This document shows positions 50,660 through 59,552 of a stretch of 64,000 nucleotides of DNA, one piece after another. How positions within the stretch are numbered: the first letter of the stretch is position 1; every line of letters starts with the position of its first letter. This stretch comes from UBA3537 sp965658025. GTDB lineage: Bacteria > Bacteroidota > Bacteroidia > Flavobacteriales > Flavobacteriaceae. The stretch covers positions 1-64,000 of the forward strand of contig CBFHQL010000001.1 of assembly GCA_965658025.1 (NCBI GenBank), given 5' to 3'. Made by a program: the position numbers and the translations under genes. The notes beneath the pieces are model-generated. The model was not told the DNA's origin. It saw only the letters and a list, made by a program, of their open reading frames with translations, and made no database searches.

Positions 50660-51622
50660 ATGAAAACGCTAAAATTCTTTCTTATCGCCACCTTTTCAAT
50701 CACTGTTCTATGGTCTTGTGGATACGATGAAGTGTATGCGCCTGCCGAGAACAATACTAACATTTCTCTTGAGCAACTTTTAGGGCAGTACGAGCTTTGG
50801 TATGTGGATCTCGAAAGTACATTGGGTAATGGCCAGACGGTGTTTGTTGAAATGGCTTTTACGCTTTCCTTTTTGAATGGAAATCTATATGCAAACAACA
50901 ATTTAGTAGGTTTTGGAGAACGCGGTAATGGTTTTGGAATCGCTGTTGGTGAATATGATACCGGCGGAATTGTTTTGGATATATTTCACGATTTGGACGG
51001 ACATCAACGCTTTGAAGTTTATCAAGAAAGTGGAGCATCTATAGAACTTTACAATCCTGCAAATGACACGTCTTACTTTTTAGATGGATATCAGCGTAAT
51101 GAGTTTGATTACGATTCGGTATTCTTTGAAAATATAGATTATTTCCTTCAAGAGTACAAAACTTGGGAAAACACTTTTACAAGCACGCAGGGTGAAGAAA
51201 CAGAATTTGATGATGAAAATTACTTGTTTTTTTATAATGAAAACAGCTCGAATTTATTCAAAAGTTCAATCGATGAAAATATTGGAAATGCAGATCAAAT
51301 TCAGTGGGACTATACGGGGAATTACACAATAGAACCTATATCGGGAAGTGACTCAAAACAACTCACTCTTGATTATGATTTTTATGATCCAGATTTCATT
51401 GAACTTTCTGTAATTAATGATGAACTCATCAAGCTATACCACCCAAATTCTGGGAAAATCTATGAGTATAGTGGGCGCAGTTATATTACATTTATGAGAA
51501 CCTCTGAAAGTGGAAAAGCAGACCAAAAAGATAGAAAAGTTCGTCCACAAAGATCCAAAAGAAAAGAAAACACTCGTGCGCTTAAACGTTCAAGCGCAAT
51601 AACGTATTATGCTAAGCCGTAA
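50660..51622 (+). CDS. Lipoprotein of unknown function with a basic tail
   Basis: A 320-residue protein from ATG 50660: lipoprotein signal peptide ending VLWSC (Cys20). The mature part is acidic and beta-rich, seemingly two related halves (LLGQYELWYVDLES and FLQEYKTWENTFTS), as in lipocalin-like lipoproteins. The last 40 residues are strongly basic (DRKVRPQRSKRKENTRALKR), in contrast to the acidic rest. The end overlaps the convergent gene by 11 bp. No family assigned. Confidence 0.7.
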   Translation: MKTLKFFLIATFSITVLWSCGYDEVYAPAENNTNISLEQLLGQYELWYVDLESTLGNGQTVFVEMAFTLSFLNGNLYANNNLVGFGERGNGFGIAVGEYDTGGIVLDIFHDLDGHQRFEVYQESGASIELYNPANDTSYFLDGYQRNEFDYDSVFFENIDYFLQEYKTWENTFTSTQGEETEFDDENYLFFYNENSSNLFKSSIDENIGNADQIQWDYTGNYTIEPISGSDSKQLTLDYDFYDPDFIELSVINDELIKLYHPNSGKIYEYSGRSYITFMRTSESGKADQKDRKVRPQRSKRKENTRALKRSSAITYYAKP

Positions 51623-52373
51623 ACTTTTGCGCTATAGTTTCCAAGAAACGTGTTTCATAGTCTTCTTTGCCTTCCCAATCGTTGTAGTCGGGCTTGATGA
51701 TGTTTTCTATAAAGTCTGAAACTTCTTCAAAAGAATCCATAGTACTTAATTGAGACATTACACGGTCGTAATCTTCATTGTTGTTTTCAAACAAATGATT
51801 GACATAAGCCAGTCGATCATTAAGTCCAATTTGAAACCCGGTAGATTTCAATTTATCATTAAGTGATGTTTGTGGCGGGTCGGAGGATAATTCTTCTTGT
51901 TCCTGGTCTTCTACAGGTGCAAAAATAGGAAGTTGATTATAGCTTGGTGACAATGCTGATAAATCTTGTTCTATGGGCTGATCTGGGGATTCAATTATTT
52001 CATCCACCAAATCATCAACTGCAGAGGTTTCTTGGGGCATTTGAGCAACAATATCTTTTATTTTTTCAATGGCGGGTTCCATAATGGCCTCTTCTTCATC
52101 GTTGTCAATGTTCACATAAACCTTCTCATCTACCTCAACAGAATCTGTAATTTTATTATTAAAAGCGCCTTCAAGAGCGTCAAAAAAAGAAGCGTTTGTT
52201 GCTATGTTTTCTGGTATTTCACCATTAAACTGATCGTCTAAAAAATTCAAAATTGAAATCTTTTGGTACAATAACGCAACCTCTTGTTGCATTTTGGATA
52301 AGTCCTCTTTCCCTGTAAGCTTTAAGACCCTGTGCGCTATGCTTATAAGTTCGGATTCGAGTTTCTTTTTCAT
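51612..52373 (-). CDS. Acidic cytosolic protein of unknown function
   Basis: A 253-residue protein with a helical N-terminus (ELISIAHRVLKLTGKEDLSK), an acidic disordered middle (about 80-170) and a helical C-terminal domain (NDRLAYVNHLFENNNEDYDR, then FIENIIKPDYNDWEGKEDYE). This architecture is common to an unnamed Bacteroidota family. No enzyme motif. Divergent from tdk. Confidence 0.7.
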   Translation of the reverse strand: MKKKLESELISIAHRVLKLTGKEDLSKMQQEVALLYQKISILNFLDDQFNGEIPENIATNASFFDALEGAFNNKITDSVEVDEKVYVNIDNDEEEAIMEPAIEKIKDIVAQMPQETSAVDDLVDEIIESPDQPIEQDLSALSPSYNQLPIFAPVEDQEQEELSSDPPQTSLNDKLKSTGFQIGLNDRLAYVNHLFENNNEDYDRVMSQLSTMDSFEEVSDFIENIIKPDYNDWEGKEDYETRFLETIAQKFTA

Positions 52374-52491
52374 TTTTAAAATTAAATTAATGCGGTTGAA
52401 TAAGTTTTAGTGTTATGCTTTTATTTTTAGTAAATTTACAACACAATTAGTACAAGCAATCAAAATTGTTTGTTTGCGTTAAAATTACAAA

Positions 52492-53133
52492 ATGTTTCTT
52501 GAAAATACGGTAAACCCTAAAGAACAATTTGGATGGATTGAAGTCATCTGCGGATCAATGTTTTCTGGGAAAACAGAAGAATTGATTCGGCGTCTCAAAC
52601 GTGCTCAGTTTGCAAAACAAAAAGTTGAAATATTCAAACCCGCAATTGATGTACGCTACGAAGAAGATCGTGTAGTTTCTCATGACGCCAACGAAATTCG
52701 TTCTACGCCAGTACCCGCTGCGTCCAATATTCCTCTTCTTGCCGATGGTTGTGATGTGGTAGGCATAGACGAAGCACAATTCTTTGATAATGAAATCGTA
52801 AGTGTATGTAATGCACTTGCCAATAAAGGTATTCGTGTTATTGTTGCCGGATTGGATATGGATTTTAAAGGAAACCCATTTGGTCCCATGCCAAACCTTA
52901 TGGCTACTGCAGAATATGTCACTAAAGTTCATGCGGTGTGTACTAGAACGGGCAATTTGGCACAATACAGTTTCCGAAAATCAAATGACGACAAACTAGT
53001 TCTTCTTGGTGAAGTAAACGAATATGAGCCGCTAAGCCGAAGTGCTTTTTATAAGGCCATGACTAAAGAAAAAATCAAAGAAATGAAAGTTGTAGACCCT
53101 TTAAGTGTGGCCGTTAAAAAGACCAAAAACTAA
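52492..53133 (+). CDS. tdk: Thymidine kinase
   Basis: A 213-residue type II thymidine kinase: Walker A GSMFSGKT (21-28), DEAQFF (Walker B), substrate loop GLDMDFKGNPFGPMP. Zinc-site cysteines are incomplete: only one Cys of the usual second pair (AVCTRTG) remains. It phosphorylates thymidine in salvage. alr follows after 5 bp. Confidence 0.93.
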   Translation: MFLENTVNPKEQFGWIEVICGSMFSGKTEELIRRLKRAQFAKQKVEIFKPAIDVRYEEDRVVSHDANEIRSTPVPAASNIPLLADGCDVVGIDEAQFFDNEIVSVCNALANKGIRVIVAGLDMDFKGNPFGPMPNLMATAEYVTKVHAVCTRTGNLAQYSFRKSNDDKLVLLGEVNEYEPLSRSAFYKAMTKEKIKEMKVVDPLSVAVKKTKN

Positions 53134-53138
53134 CGCTT

Positions 53139-54242
53139 GTGGTGGATGAAACAACATTAGAAATTAACCTTTCTGCACTGAAAAACAATGTTCAAGTGCT
53201 TCGAAGCAAAGTTGATAAGGACACCATGTTGCTTGCCGTGGTTAAAGCATTTGCATATGGTAGTGATGCTGTGAAAATTGCTCAATATCTCGAAACTTTA
53301 GGGGTTGATTATTTTGCTGTAGCATACATAAGTGAGGGAATTAAATTGCGAGAGGCGGGAATTAAAACACCTATTTTAGTCCTTCACCCTCAACCCATAA
53401 ATTTTCCTTATGTTTTGGAACACAACCTTGAACCCAGCTTATATAGTTTCAATACACTGAACTCTTTTGCCAAGGTTGCTGAGTCAAAACATCATAGGAA
53501 TTATCCTGTTCATATTAAATTTAATACTGGATTAAATCGGCTTGGGTTTAAAGAAAGTGAGCTGGCTGAAGTAGTAAGTATTATAAACAACAATAAATCC
53601 ATATCCGTAACCTCTGTTTTTTCACACTTAGCCGCAAGTGAAGATTCAAATGAACTCGCTTTTACGCAAGCTCAAATTAAGCAATTTAAGTCCATTTCAG
53701 AGCAGTTTAAATCAATGTATGGCCGCTCTGTTTTGAGGCACCTTTGCAACACTTCTGGAGTAGTGAATTTTCCCGAAGGACAATTTGATATGGTCCGGTG
53801 TGGAATAGGTATATATGGATACGACAATATGGAAAAGGATAAAAGTGTGTTCGTACCTGTTGTAGCGTTAAAAACAATTATTTCTCAAATTCATACCATT
53901 GAAAAAGACCAAAGTGTTGGGTACAACAGGGCTTTTATTGCTGATAAAACTAAAAAAATTGCAACACTCCCTATAGGTCATGCCGATGGAATTGGCAGGC
54001 AGTACGGAAATGGTATTGGTGCTGTTCGTGTTCATGGGCACAGCGTTCCAATTGTTGGTAATGTATGTATGGACATGATTATGATTGATGTTACAGGAGT
54101 TGATTGTGAAGAAGGCGATGAAGTGGTGTTGTTCGACAAACACACTACTGCTGAAGAATTTGCCAGCAACGGCAACACCATCTCTTATGAGCTACTCACT
54201 GGGATTTCTCAGCGGGTAAAACGCAAGTTCATTACGGAATAA
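53139..54242 (+). CDS. alr: Alanine racemase
   Basis: A 367-residue PLP enzyme: PLP Lys36 in VVKAFAYGSDA, catalytic Tyr in SVGYNRAF, and MVRCGIGIYG. It makes D-alanine for peptidoglycan. Start is GTG 53139 (or the next GTG, 53142). Stand-alone, not fused to murF as in some Bacteroidota. Coupled to tdk by close spacing. Confidence 0.93.
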   Translation: MVDETTLEINLSALKNNVQVLRSKVDKDTMLLAVVKAFAYGSDAVKIAQYLETLGVDYFAVAYISEGIKLREAGIKTPILVLHPQPINFPYVLEHNLEPSLYSFNTLNSFAKVAESKHHRNYPVHIKFNTGLNRLGFKESELAEVVSIINNNKSISVTSVFSHLAASEDSNELAFTQAQIKQFKSISEQFKSMYGRSVLRHLCNTSGVVNFPEGQFDMVRCGIGIYGYDNMEKDKSVFVPVVALKTIISQIHTIEKDQSVGYNRAFIADKTKKIATLPIGHADGIGRQYGNGIGAVRVHGHSVPIVGNVCMDMIMIDVTGVDCEEGDEVVLFDKHTTAEEFASNGNTISYELLTGISQRVKRKFITE

Positions 54243-54305
54243 TTTGGTTTTCTTTTGCGTTTTGAATAAGTTCGTTCTTATAATACAAACTCAAATCTCA
54301 AACCT

Positions 54306-54698
54306 ATGCTAAAAGAATTCAAAGAATTTGCAATGAAAGGCAACCTAGTAGATATTGCTGTTGCTTTTGTTATGGGTGCCGCATTTAAAGACGTTGTAAC
54401 AAGTTTTACTGGCGGTATCATTTCTCCACTAATTGGTCTTATTTTTAATGCAGACTTCAAAGACTTAAAGTACATTATTCAAGAAGGCGTTGTGAACAGT
54501 AGCGGCGTCCTTGAAGGTGAATCGGCAATCATGTGGGGTAGCTTCCTCACGCATGTTATTGATTTTATCATTGTGGCTTTTGTTATGTTCCTCATTATAA
54601 AGGGGATAAATGCATTAAAACGCAAAGAAGAAGAAGCACCATCAGGCCCAACAGACAACCAGCTTTTGTCTGAAATTAGAGATTTACTAAAAAAATAA
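54306..54698 (+). CDS. mscL: Large-conductance mechanosensitive channel
   Basis: A 130-residue channel: N-terminal FKEFAMKGNLVDIAVAFVMG, first helix, periplasmic loop, second helix (about 75-100) and the C-terminal LLSEIRDLLKK. Opens under membrane tension to release solutes on osmotic downshock. Confidence 0.96.
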   Translation: MLKEFKEFAMKGNLVDIAVAFVMGAAFKDVVTSFTGGIISPLIGLIFNADFKDLKYIIQEGVVNSSGVLEGESAIMWGSFLTHVIDFIIVAFVMFLIIKGINALKRKEEEAPSGPTDNQLLSEIRDLLKK

Positions 54699-54774
54699 TT
54701 AGTTTTTTAAATAAAAAAAGCACAACCCTCATTTTTTATGTGTAAAATTTAAATAAAAGTCAATCCTTATTTAT

Positions 54775-54782
54775 TAATTTTG
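54775..54782 (+). promoter_or_regulatory. -7 box of asd
   Basis: TAATTTTG is a perfect -7 element 24 bp before ATG 54807. It overlaps the alternative TTG start at 54780, which argues against that start. Confidence 0.55.
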
Positions 54783-54806
54783 TACCCTAATTTTAAGAAT
54801 CACAAG

Positions 54807-55805
54807 ATGAAAATAGCAGTTGTAGGTGCAACAGGAATGGTCGGTACTATAATGATGAAGTTATTGGAGGAACGAAACTTCCCTGTTTCTGAACTTATTC
54901 CAGTGGCTTCTGAGCGTAGTGTAGGAAAAATTGTAACATTTAAAGAAAAAGAATACAAAATCGTTGGTTTAGAAAAAGCGGTTGAGCTAAAACCTGATAT
55001 TGCTATTTTTTCTGCTGGTGGGGACACCTCGTTAGCTTGGGCGCCAAAATTTGCAGCAGTGGACTGTGTAGTCATCGACAACTCATCGGCATGGCGAATG
55101 GACCCAACAAAAAAGCTGGTAGTTCCAGAAATCAATGCCAATGTTATTACACCTGAAGACAAGATTATTGCTAACCCCAACTGTTCCACGATTCAATTGG
55201 TTATGGCTTTAGCTCCATTACACGAACAATACAAAATGAAACGTGTAATCGTGTCTACATATCAGTCCGTTTCAGGAACAGGCGTAAAAGCGGTTCGTCA
55301 GATGGAAAATGAGATTCATGGCAAAAGTGAAGAGATGGCCTATCCTTATCCTATCTTTAAAAATGCCCTACCTCATTGTGATGTCTTTTTAGATAACGGA
55401 TATACCAAAGAAGAAATGAAATTGGCCAAAGAGCCACAGAAAATATTAGGGGATAGCTCCTTTGCAATTACTGCAACCGCTGTTCGAATTCCCACAGCTG
55501 GTGGACATTCAGAATCTGTAAATGTTCAGTTTGAAAAAGAGTTTGAGCTCAACGACATTCGTAACCTTTTAAATCAAATGCCCGGCGTTACTGTTCAAGA
55601 CAATCCAGACACAAACACTTATCCGATGCCTATTTTTGCGCACAACAAAGATGACGTTTTTGTAGGGCGAATACGTCGAGACGAAAGTATGCCAAACACT
55701 CTAAACATGTGGATTGTTGCTGATAATTTGAGAAAAGGTGCGGCTACCAACGCCATACAAATTGCAGAATACATGGTAGAACATGTATTCACTCCAGCCA
55801 CATAA
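54807..55805 (+). CDS. asd: Aspartate-semialdehyde dehydrogenase
   Basis: A 332-residue enzyme: NADP-binding VGATGMVG, catalytic Cys126 (ANPNCSTIQ), and active His in TAGGHSESVNVQFE. It reduces aspartyl phosphate on the way to lysine, threonine and diaminopimelate. ATG 54807 fits the family N-terminus. Stop and next ATG share a base (55805). Confidence 0.94.
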   Translation: MKIAVVGATGMVGTIMMKLLEERNFPVSELIPVASERSVGKIVTFKEKEYKIVGLEKAVELKPDIAIFSAGGDTSLAWAPKFAAVDCVVIDNSSAWRMDPTKKLVVPEINANVITPEDKIIANPNCSTIQLVMALAPLHEQYKMKRVIVSTYQSVSGTGVKAVRQMENEIHGKSEEMAYPYPIFKNALPHCDVFLDNGYTKEEMKLAKEPQKILGDSSFAITATAVRIPTAGGHSESVNVQFEKEFELNDIRNLLNQMPGVTVQDNPDTNTYPMPIFAHNKDDVFVGRIRRDESMPNTLNMWIVADNLRKGAATNAIQIAEYMVEHVFTPAT

Positions 55806-56722
55806 TGCTCTCTATTGAAAACGTTTCTTTTAGCTATGGGGAACGCAAAACAATAACAGACCTCTCTCTTGATGTTAAACAAGGTGAATACCTTGCGGTT
55901 GTTGGCGAAAGTGGCTCTGGTAAAAGTACTTTACTAAAGCTAATTTATGGTGAATTTGATGTCGATGAAGGTAAAATCTCATGGAACGAATCTCGAGTTC
56001 TAGGCCCTAAAGACAAGCTTGTTGTTGGCCATGAGTTTATGAAGTATGTAGCACAAGAATTTAATCTAATGCCCTTTACCACAGTAAGTGAAAACATTGG
56101 AACACATCTTTCAAATTTTTTTCCAGAAGAAAAAGAAAAACGCATCAAAGAACTTCTTGAAGTTGTTGAGCTTGAAAAGTTTAGCAATACAAAAGTTAAA
56201 CTACTCAGTGGGGGTCAAAAACAACGCGTCGCTCTAGCGAAAGCTATTGCAAAACAACCCGAGGTTATTCTGCTTGACGAACCTTTTAGTCATATTGATA
56301 ATTTTAAAAAACAGTCGTTGCGTAAAAATTTGTTTCAGTTCTTAAAATCTAAAAATATTGCTTGTGTGGTGGCAACGCATGACAAAAATGATGTTTTGGC
56401 TTTTGCCGATCAAATGTTGGTGCTACAAGACGGTAAAGTACTTCTCAAAGGTACGCCTCGTGCGCTCTTTGAAAATCCTAGTCATGCATTGGTGGCTGCG
56501 TTTTTTGGCGATTATTGTGTGCTTGATGGGGTCATTTATTATGCACACCAAATTAAGTTATCCGAACAAGGATCCATAAAAGCAAAAATCAAACACAATT
56601 ATTTTCAAGGAACGCATTACATGATAGAAGCTGAAACCAACAGCCAAACAGTATACTTCAATCACCCCTCTGCGCTTGAGGAAAAACAAACAGTATCTTT
56701 AGAAGTTAAAACAAATCTCTAA
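55805..56722 (+). CDS. ABC transporter ATP-binding protein
   Basis: A 305-residue ATPase: Walker A GESGSGKST (34-42), signature LSGGQKQRVALAKA, Walker B VILLDEPFSH and H-loop ATHD. About 80 residues beyond the core resemble the C-terminal extension of MalK/PotA-like ATPases. No permease gene is adjacent, so the substrate is unknown. Coupled to asd by one-base overlap. Confidence 0.88.
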   Translation: MLSIENVSFSYGERKTITDLSLDVKQGEYLAVVGESGSGKSTLLKLIYGEFDVDEGKISWNESRVLGPKDKLVVGHEFMKYVAQEFNLMPFTTVSENIGTHLSNFFPEEKEKRIKELLEVVELEKFSNTKVKLLSGGQKQRVALAKAIAKQPEVILLDEPFSHIDNFKKQSLRKNLFQFLKSKNIACVVATHDKNDVLAFADQMLVLQDGKVLLKGTPRALFENPSHALVAAFFGDYCVLDGVIYYAHQIKLSEQGSIKAKIKHNYFQGTHYMIEAETNSQTVYFNHPSALEEKQTVSLEVKTNL

Positions 56723-56801
56723 AAAATTTAGTAATTTAGTAGCAGTCCTAAAACCTGATTTCACATTAAACCACTGTGTTTTGTGTCTAAATTAAACTGT
56801 T

Positions 56802-58559
56802 ATGGTTGCTGTTACTACTCATTTTGAAGACATTATAGAAAGACTTCCTCGTCATTTGCAACAATTTATTGCACCGCAAAATTACGACGAATATACACCA
56901 ATCAATCAATCGGTTTGGCGGTATGTGATGCGTAAAAACATTATGCATTTGAAAAACGTCGCTCACGAATCCTATATTGAAGGGTTGAAAAAAACAGGAA
57001 TTGAAATAGATACGATTCCAAGCATTTATGGCATGAATCGTATCTTGAAAGAAATTGGCTGGGCGGCTGTTGCGGTAGATGGATTTATCCCTCCGAATGC
57101 GTTTATGGAATTTCAGGCCAACAAAGTGCTTGTTATTGCGTCTGACATCAGACAATTAGAACATATAGAATATACACCAGCTCCTGATATTATTCATGAA
57201 GCTTCTGGCCATGCGCCCATTATTGCAAACCCTGACTATGCAGAGTTTCTAAGACGGCTTGGTGAAATTGGTGCAAAAGCAATTCTTTCAAAATATGACA
57301 TTGATCTCTACGAAGCCGTTCGAAAACTTTCTATCTTGAAAGAAGCGCCTGGTGTAAGTGAAGATGAGATTATAGCCGCAGAAGAGGAGGTTAATGACCT
57401 CCAAAGCCAACACCACGAGTTTTCAGAAATGGCACAAATAAGAAACATGCAATGGTGGAGTGTAGAGTATGGGTTGGTTGGTTCTATGAATGATCCAAAA
57501 ATATATGGTGCAGGGCTATTGTCCTCTATTGGAGAAAGTGAATGGTGTATGAGTGATAAGGTTAAAAAAATTCCTTACTCTATAGATGTGGCGCAAATGG
57601 GATTTGACATCACCAAACCTCAACCCCAGCTTTACGTTACACCAGACTTCGCATATTTGATGGAAGTTTTAGAAGAGTTTGCAAACACGCTCAGTATTCG
57701 ACGAGGTGGATACAAAGGGCTGCAAAAACTCATTGACTCAAAAACCGTAGGTACTATAGAATTAAGTACTGGCTTGCAAATTTCTGGAGTATTTACAAAA
57801 CTTATCCTCAACGAAGATCGTGAAGTCATTTATTTCAAAACAGAAGGGCTAACCGCATTGGCTTATAGAGACAAAGAGCTTATTGGTCATGGAATAGAGA
57901 CACACAAGCATGGTTACAGTTCGCCTTTGGGGATGCTAAAAAGTGTAAACCTTCCCATTGAGAACATGACGCCAGTTGACCTAAAAGCATATAATTTATA
58001 TGATGGGCAACGCTTATCTTTTGTCTTTGAAAGCGGAGTAACGGTCGAGGGGCTAAATATTACCGGAATAAGAAATGTAAAAGGAAAAATTATGGTGATT
58101 CAGCTTGAAGACTGTACCGTAACCTACAAAGGAGAAGTGCTTTTTAAGCCAGAATACGGGGTGTTTGATATGGCTATTGGGAATAAAATTGTTTCGGCCT
58201 TTGCTGGTGCGGCAGACAGCAATTCTTTTCCTAACTTATATTCCGCCTCTAAAACAAAAACTATTAAAGCAAAAAAAACAGAAAAAGAAATTGAACTAGA
58301 AACCCTATACCAACGCATTCGGATATATAGAACAACCTCTAAATATACTGATAAAGACCTAAGTGAGGTTTTTAACACTTTGGTTAAAAACCACAAAAAC
58401 GACTGGTTGTTAGCTTTGGAGCTTTTGGAGCTCACAAAAACGACGGGTTTAATTTCAGAAATTAAATCTCACTTAAATTTAATCTCTAAAAATAGGCCTG
58501 AGTTGAGTCACCTCATCAATTCTGGAATTGAGCTTGTTAAAGCCCCTGTTATGTTATGA
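56802..58559 (+). CDS. Aromatic amino acid hydroxylase with long C-terminal extension
   Basis: A 585-residue protein. The first 340 residues form a pterin-dependent hydroxylase with the iron triad His132, His137 (PDIIHEASGHAP) and Glu222 (WWSVEYGLVG). It is expected to hydroxylate phenylalanine (or another aromatic amino acid). The motif HEASGH differs from the usual HELLGH. The last 240 residues form an additional region (ISGVFTKLILNEDREVIYFK, later coiled-coil KKTEKEIELETLYQRI) whose role is unknown; proteins of this length are found in Bacteroidota. No pterin recycling gene is near. Confidence 0.88.
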   Translation: MVAVTTHFEDIIERLPRHLQQFIAPQNYDEYTPINQSVWRYVMRKNIMHLKNVAHESYIEGLKKTGIEIDTIPSIYGMNRILKEIGWAAVAVDGFIPPNAFMEFQANKVLVIASDIRQLEHIEYTPAPDIIHEASGHAPIIANPDYAEFLRRLGEIGAKAILSKYDIDLYEAVRKLSILKEAPGVSEDEIIAAEEEVNDLQSQHHEFSEMAQIRNMQWWSVEYGLVGSMNDPKIYGAGLLSSIGESEWCMSDKVKKIPYSIDVAQMGFDITKPQPQLYVTPDFAYLMEVLEEFANTLSIRRGGYKGLQKLIDSKTVGTIELSTGLQISGVFTKLILNEDREVIYFKTEGLTALAYRDKELIGHGIETHKHGYSSPLGMLKSVNLPIENMTPVDLKAYNLYDGQRLSFVFESGVTVEGLNITGIRNVKGKIMVIQLEDCTVTYKGEVLFKPEYGVFDMAIGNKIVSAFAGAADSNSFPNLYSASKTKTIKAKKTEKEIELETLYQRIRIYRTTSKYTDKDLSEVFNTLVKNHKNDWLLALELLELTKTTGLISEIKSHLNLISKNRPELSHLINSGIELVKAPVML

Positions 58560-58612
58560 TTGAAAACCTTTTTATTATCTTTATACAAAATCAACTTTAA
58601 AACTAAATTGTT

Positions 58613-59536
58613 ATGTCACTTTTCATGTACCCCTTTATTTTCTTTGGCGCACTTATTGTTTTTGCTGCCTTTTTTGTTGTCAAACAGCAAACTGCCGCCG
58701 TAGTAGAGCGCTTTGGTAAATTTCAAAGCATTCGCCACTCTGGACTTCAACTTAAAATTCCTTTGATAGACCGCATCGCTGGTCGTTTGAGTTTAAAAAT
58801 CCAACAGCTCGACGTTATTGTAGAAACAAAAACACTTGATGATGTTTTTGTTCGCCTTAAAGTCTCTGTTCAATATAAAGTTATTCGAGAAAAAGTGTAC
58901 GAAGCATTTTATAAGCTCGATTATCCACATGACCAAATCACTTCATATGTGTTTGATGTTGTGCGCGCTGAAGTTCCTAAGATGAAGCTCGATGATGTGT
59001 TTGTCAAAAAAGACGACATTGCAATCGCTGTAAAAACAGAACTTAACGATGCGATGATGGTGTTTGGTTATGACATTATAAAAACACTTGTGACGGATAT
59101 TGATCCAGATGCGCAAGTGAAAGAAGCAATGAACCGTATTAATGCTTCCGAGCGCGAAAAAATTGCAGCGCAATTTGAAGGTGATGCCGCCCGTATTTTA
59201 ATTGTCGAAAAGGCAAAGGCAGAAGCCGAAAGTAAGCGCCTGCAAGGGCAAGGTATTGCAGATCAGCGTCGAGAAATTGCGCGCGGATTGGAAGAATCTG
59301 TAGAAGTGTTGAATAAGGTTGGTATTAATTCTCAAGAGGCCTCTGCGCTGATTGTTGTTACTCAACATTACGACACACTTCAGTCTATAGGTGGTGAGTC
59401 TAATAGCAATTTAATTTTATTGCCAAACTCTCCACAAGCCGGAAGTAATATGTTGAACGATATGGTTGCCAGTTTTACGGCTAGTAATCAAATTGGTGAG
59501 GCGATGAAAAACCAAAAGAAGAAAAAAGAGGATTAA
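58613..59536 (+). CDS. SPFH/Band 7 domain membrane protein
   Basis: A 307-residue stomatin-like protein: N-terminal helix (5-24), SPFH domain (about 25-190; VERFGKFQSIRHSGLQLKIP), coiled-coil region (ASEREKIAAQFEGDAARILI) and a Gln/Asn-rich tail. Oligomerises at membranes as a scaffold. Monocistronic. Confidence 0.9.
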   Translation: MSLFMYPFIFFGALIVFAAFFVVKQQTAAVVERFGKFQSIRHSGLQLKIPLIDRIAGRLSLKIQQLDVIVETKTLDDVFVRLKVSVQYKVIREKVYEAFYKLDYPHDQITSYVFDVVRAEVPKMKLDDVFVKKDDIAIAVKTELNDAMMVFGYDIIKTLVTDIDPDAQVKEAMNRINASEREKIAAQFEGDAARILIVEKAKAEAESKRLQGQGIADQRREIARGLEESVEVLNKVGINSQEASALIVVTQHYDTLQSIGGESNSNLILLPNSPQAGSNMLNDMVASFTASNQIGEAMKNQKKKKED

Positions 59537-59552
59537 ACTATTTTATTATTTC

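Noticed and set aside
54780..54806. N-terminal extension of asd from TTG 54780
   Set aside because: The TTG lies inside the perfect -7 box TAATTTTG, and the family N-terminus starts at ATG 54807.
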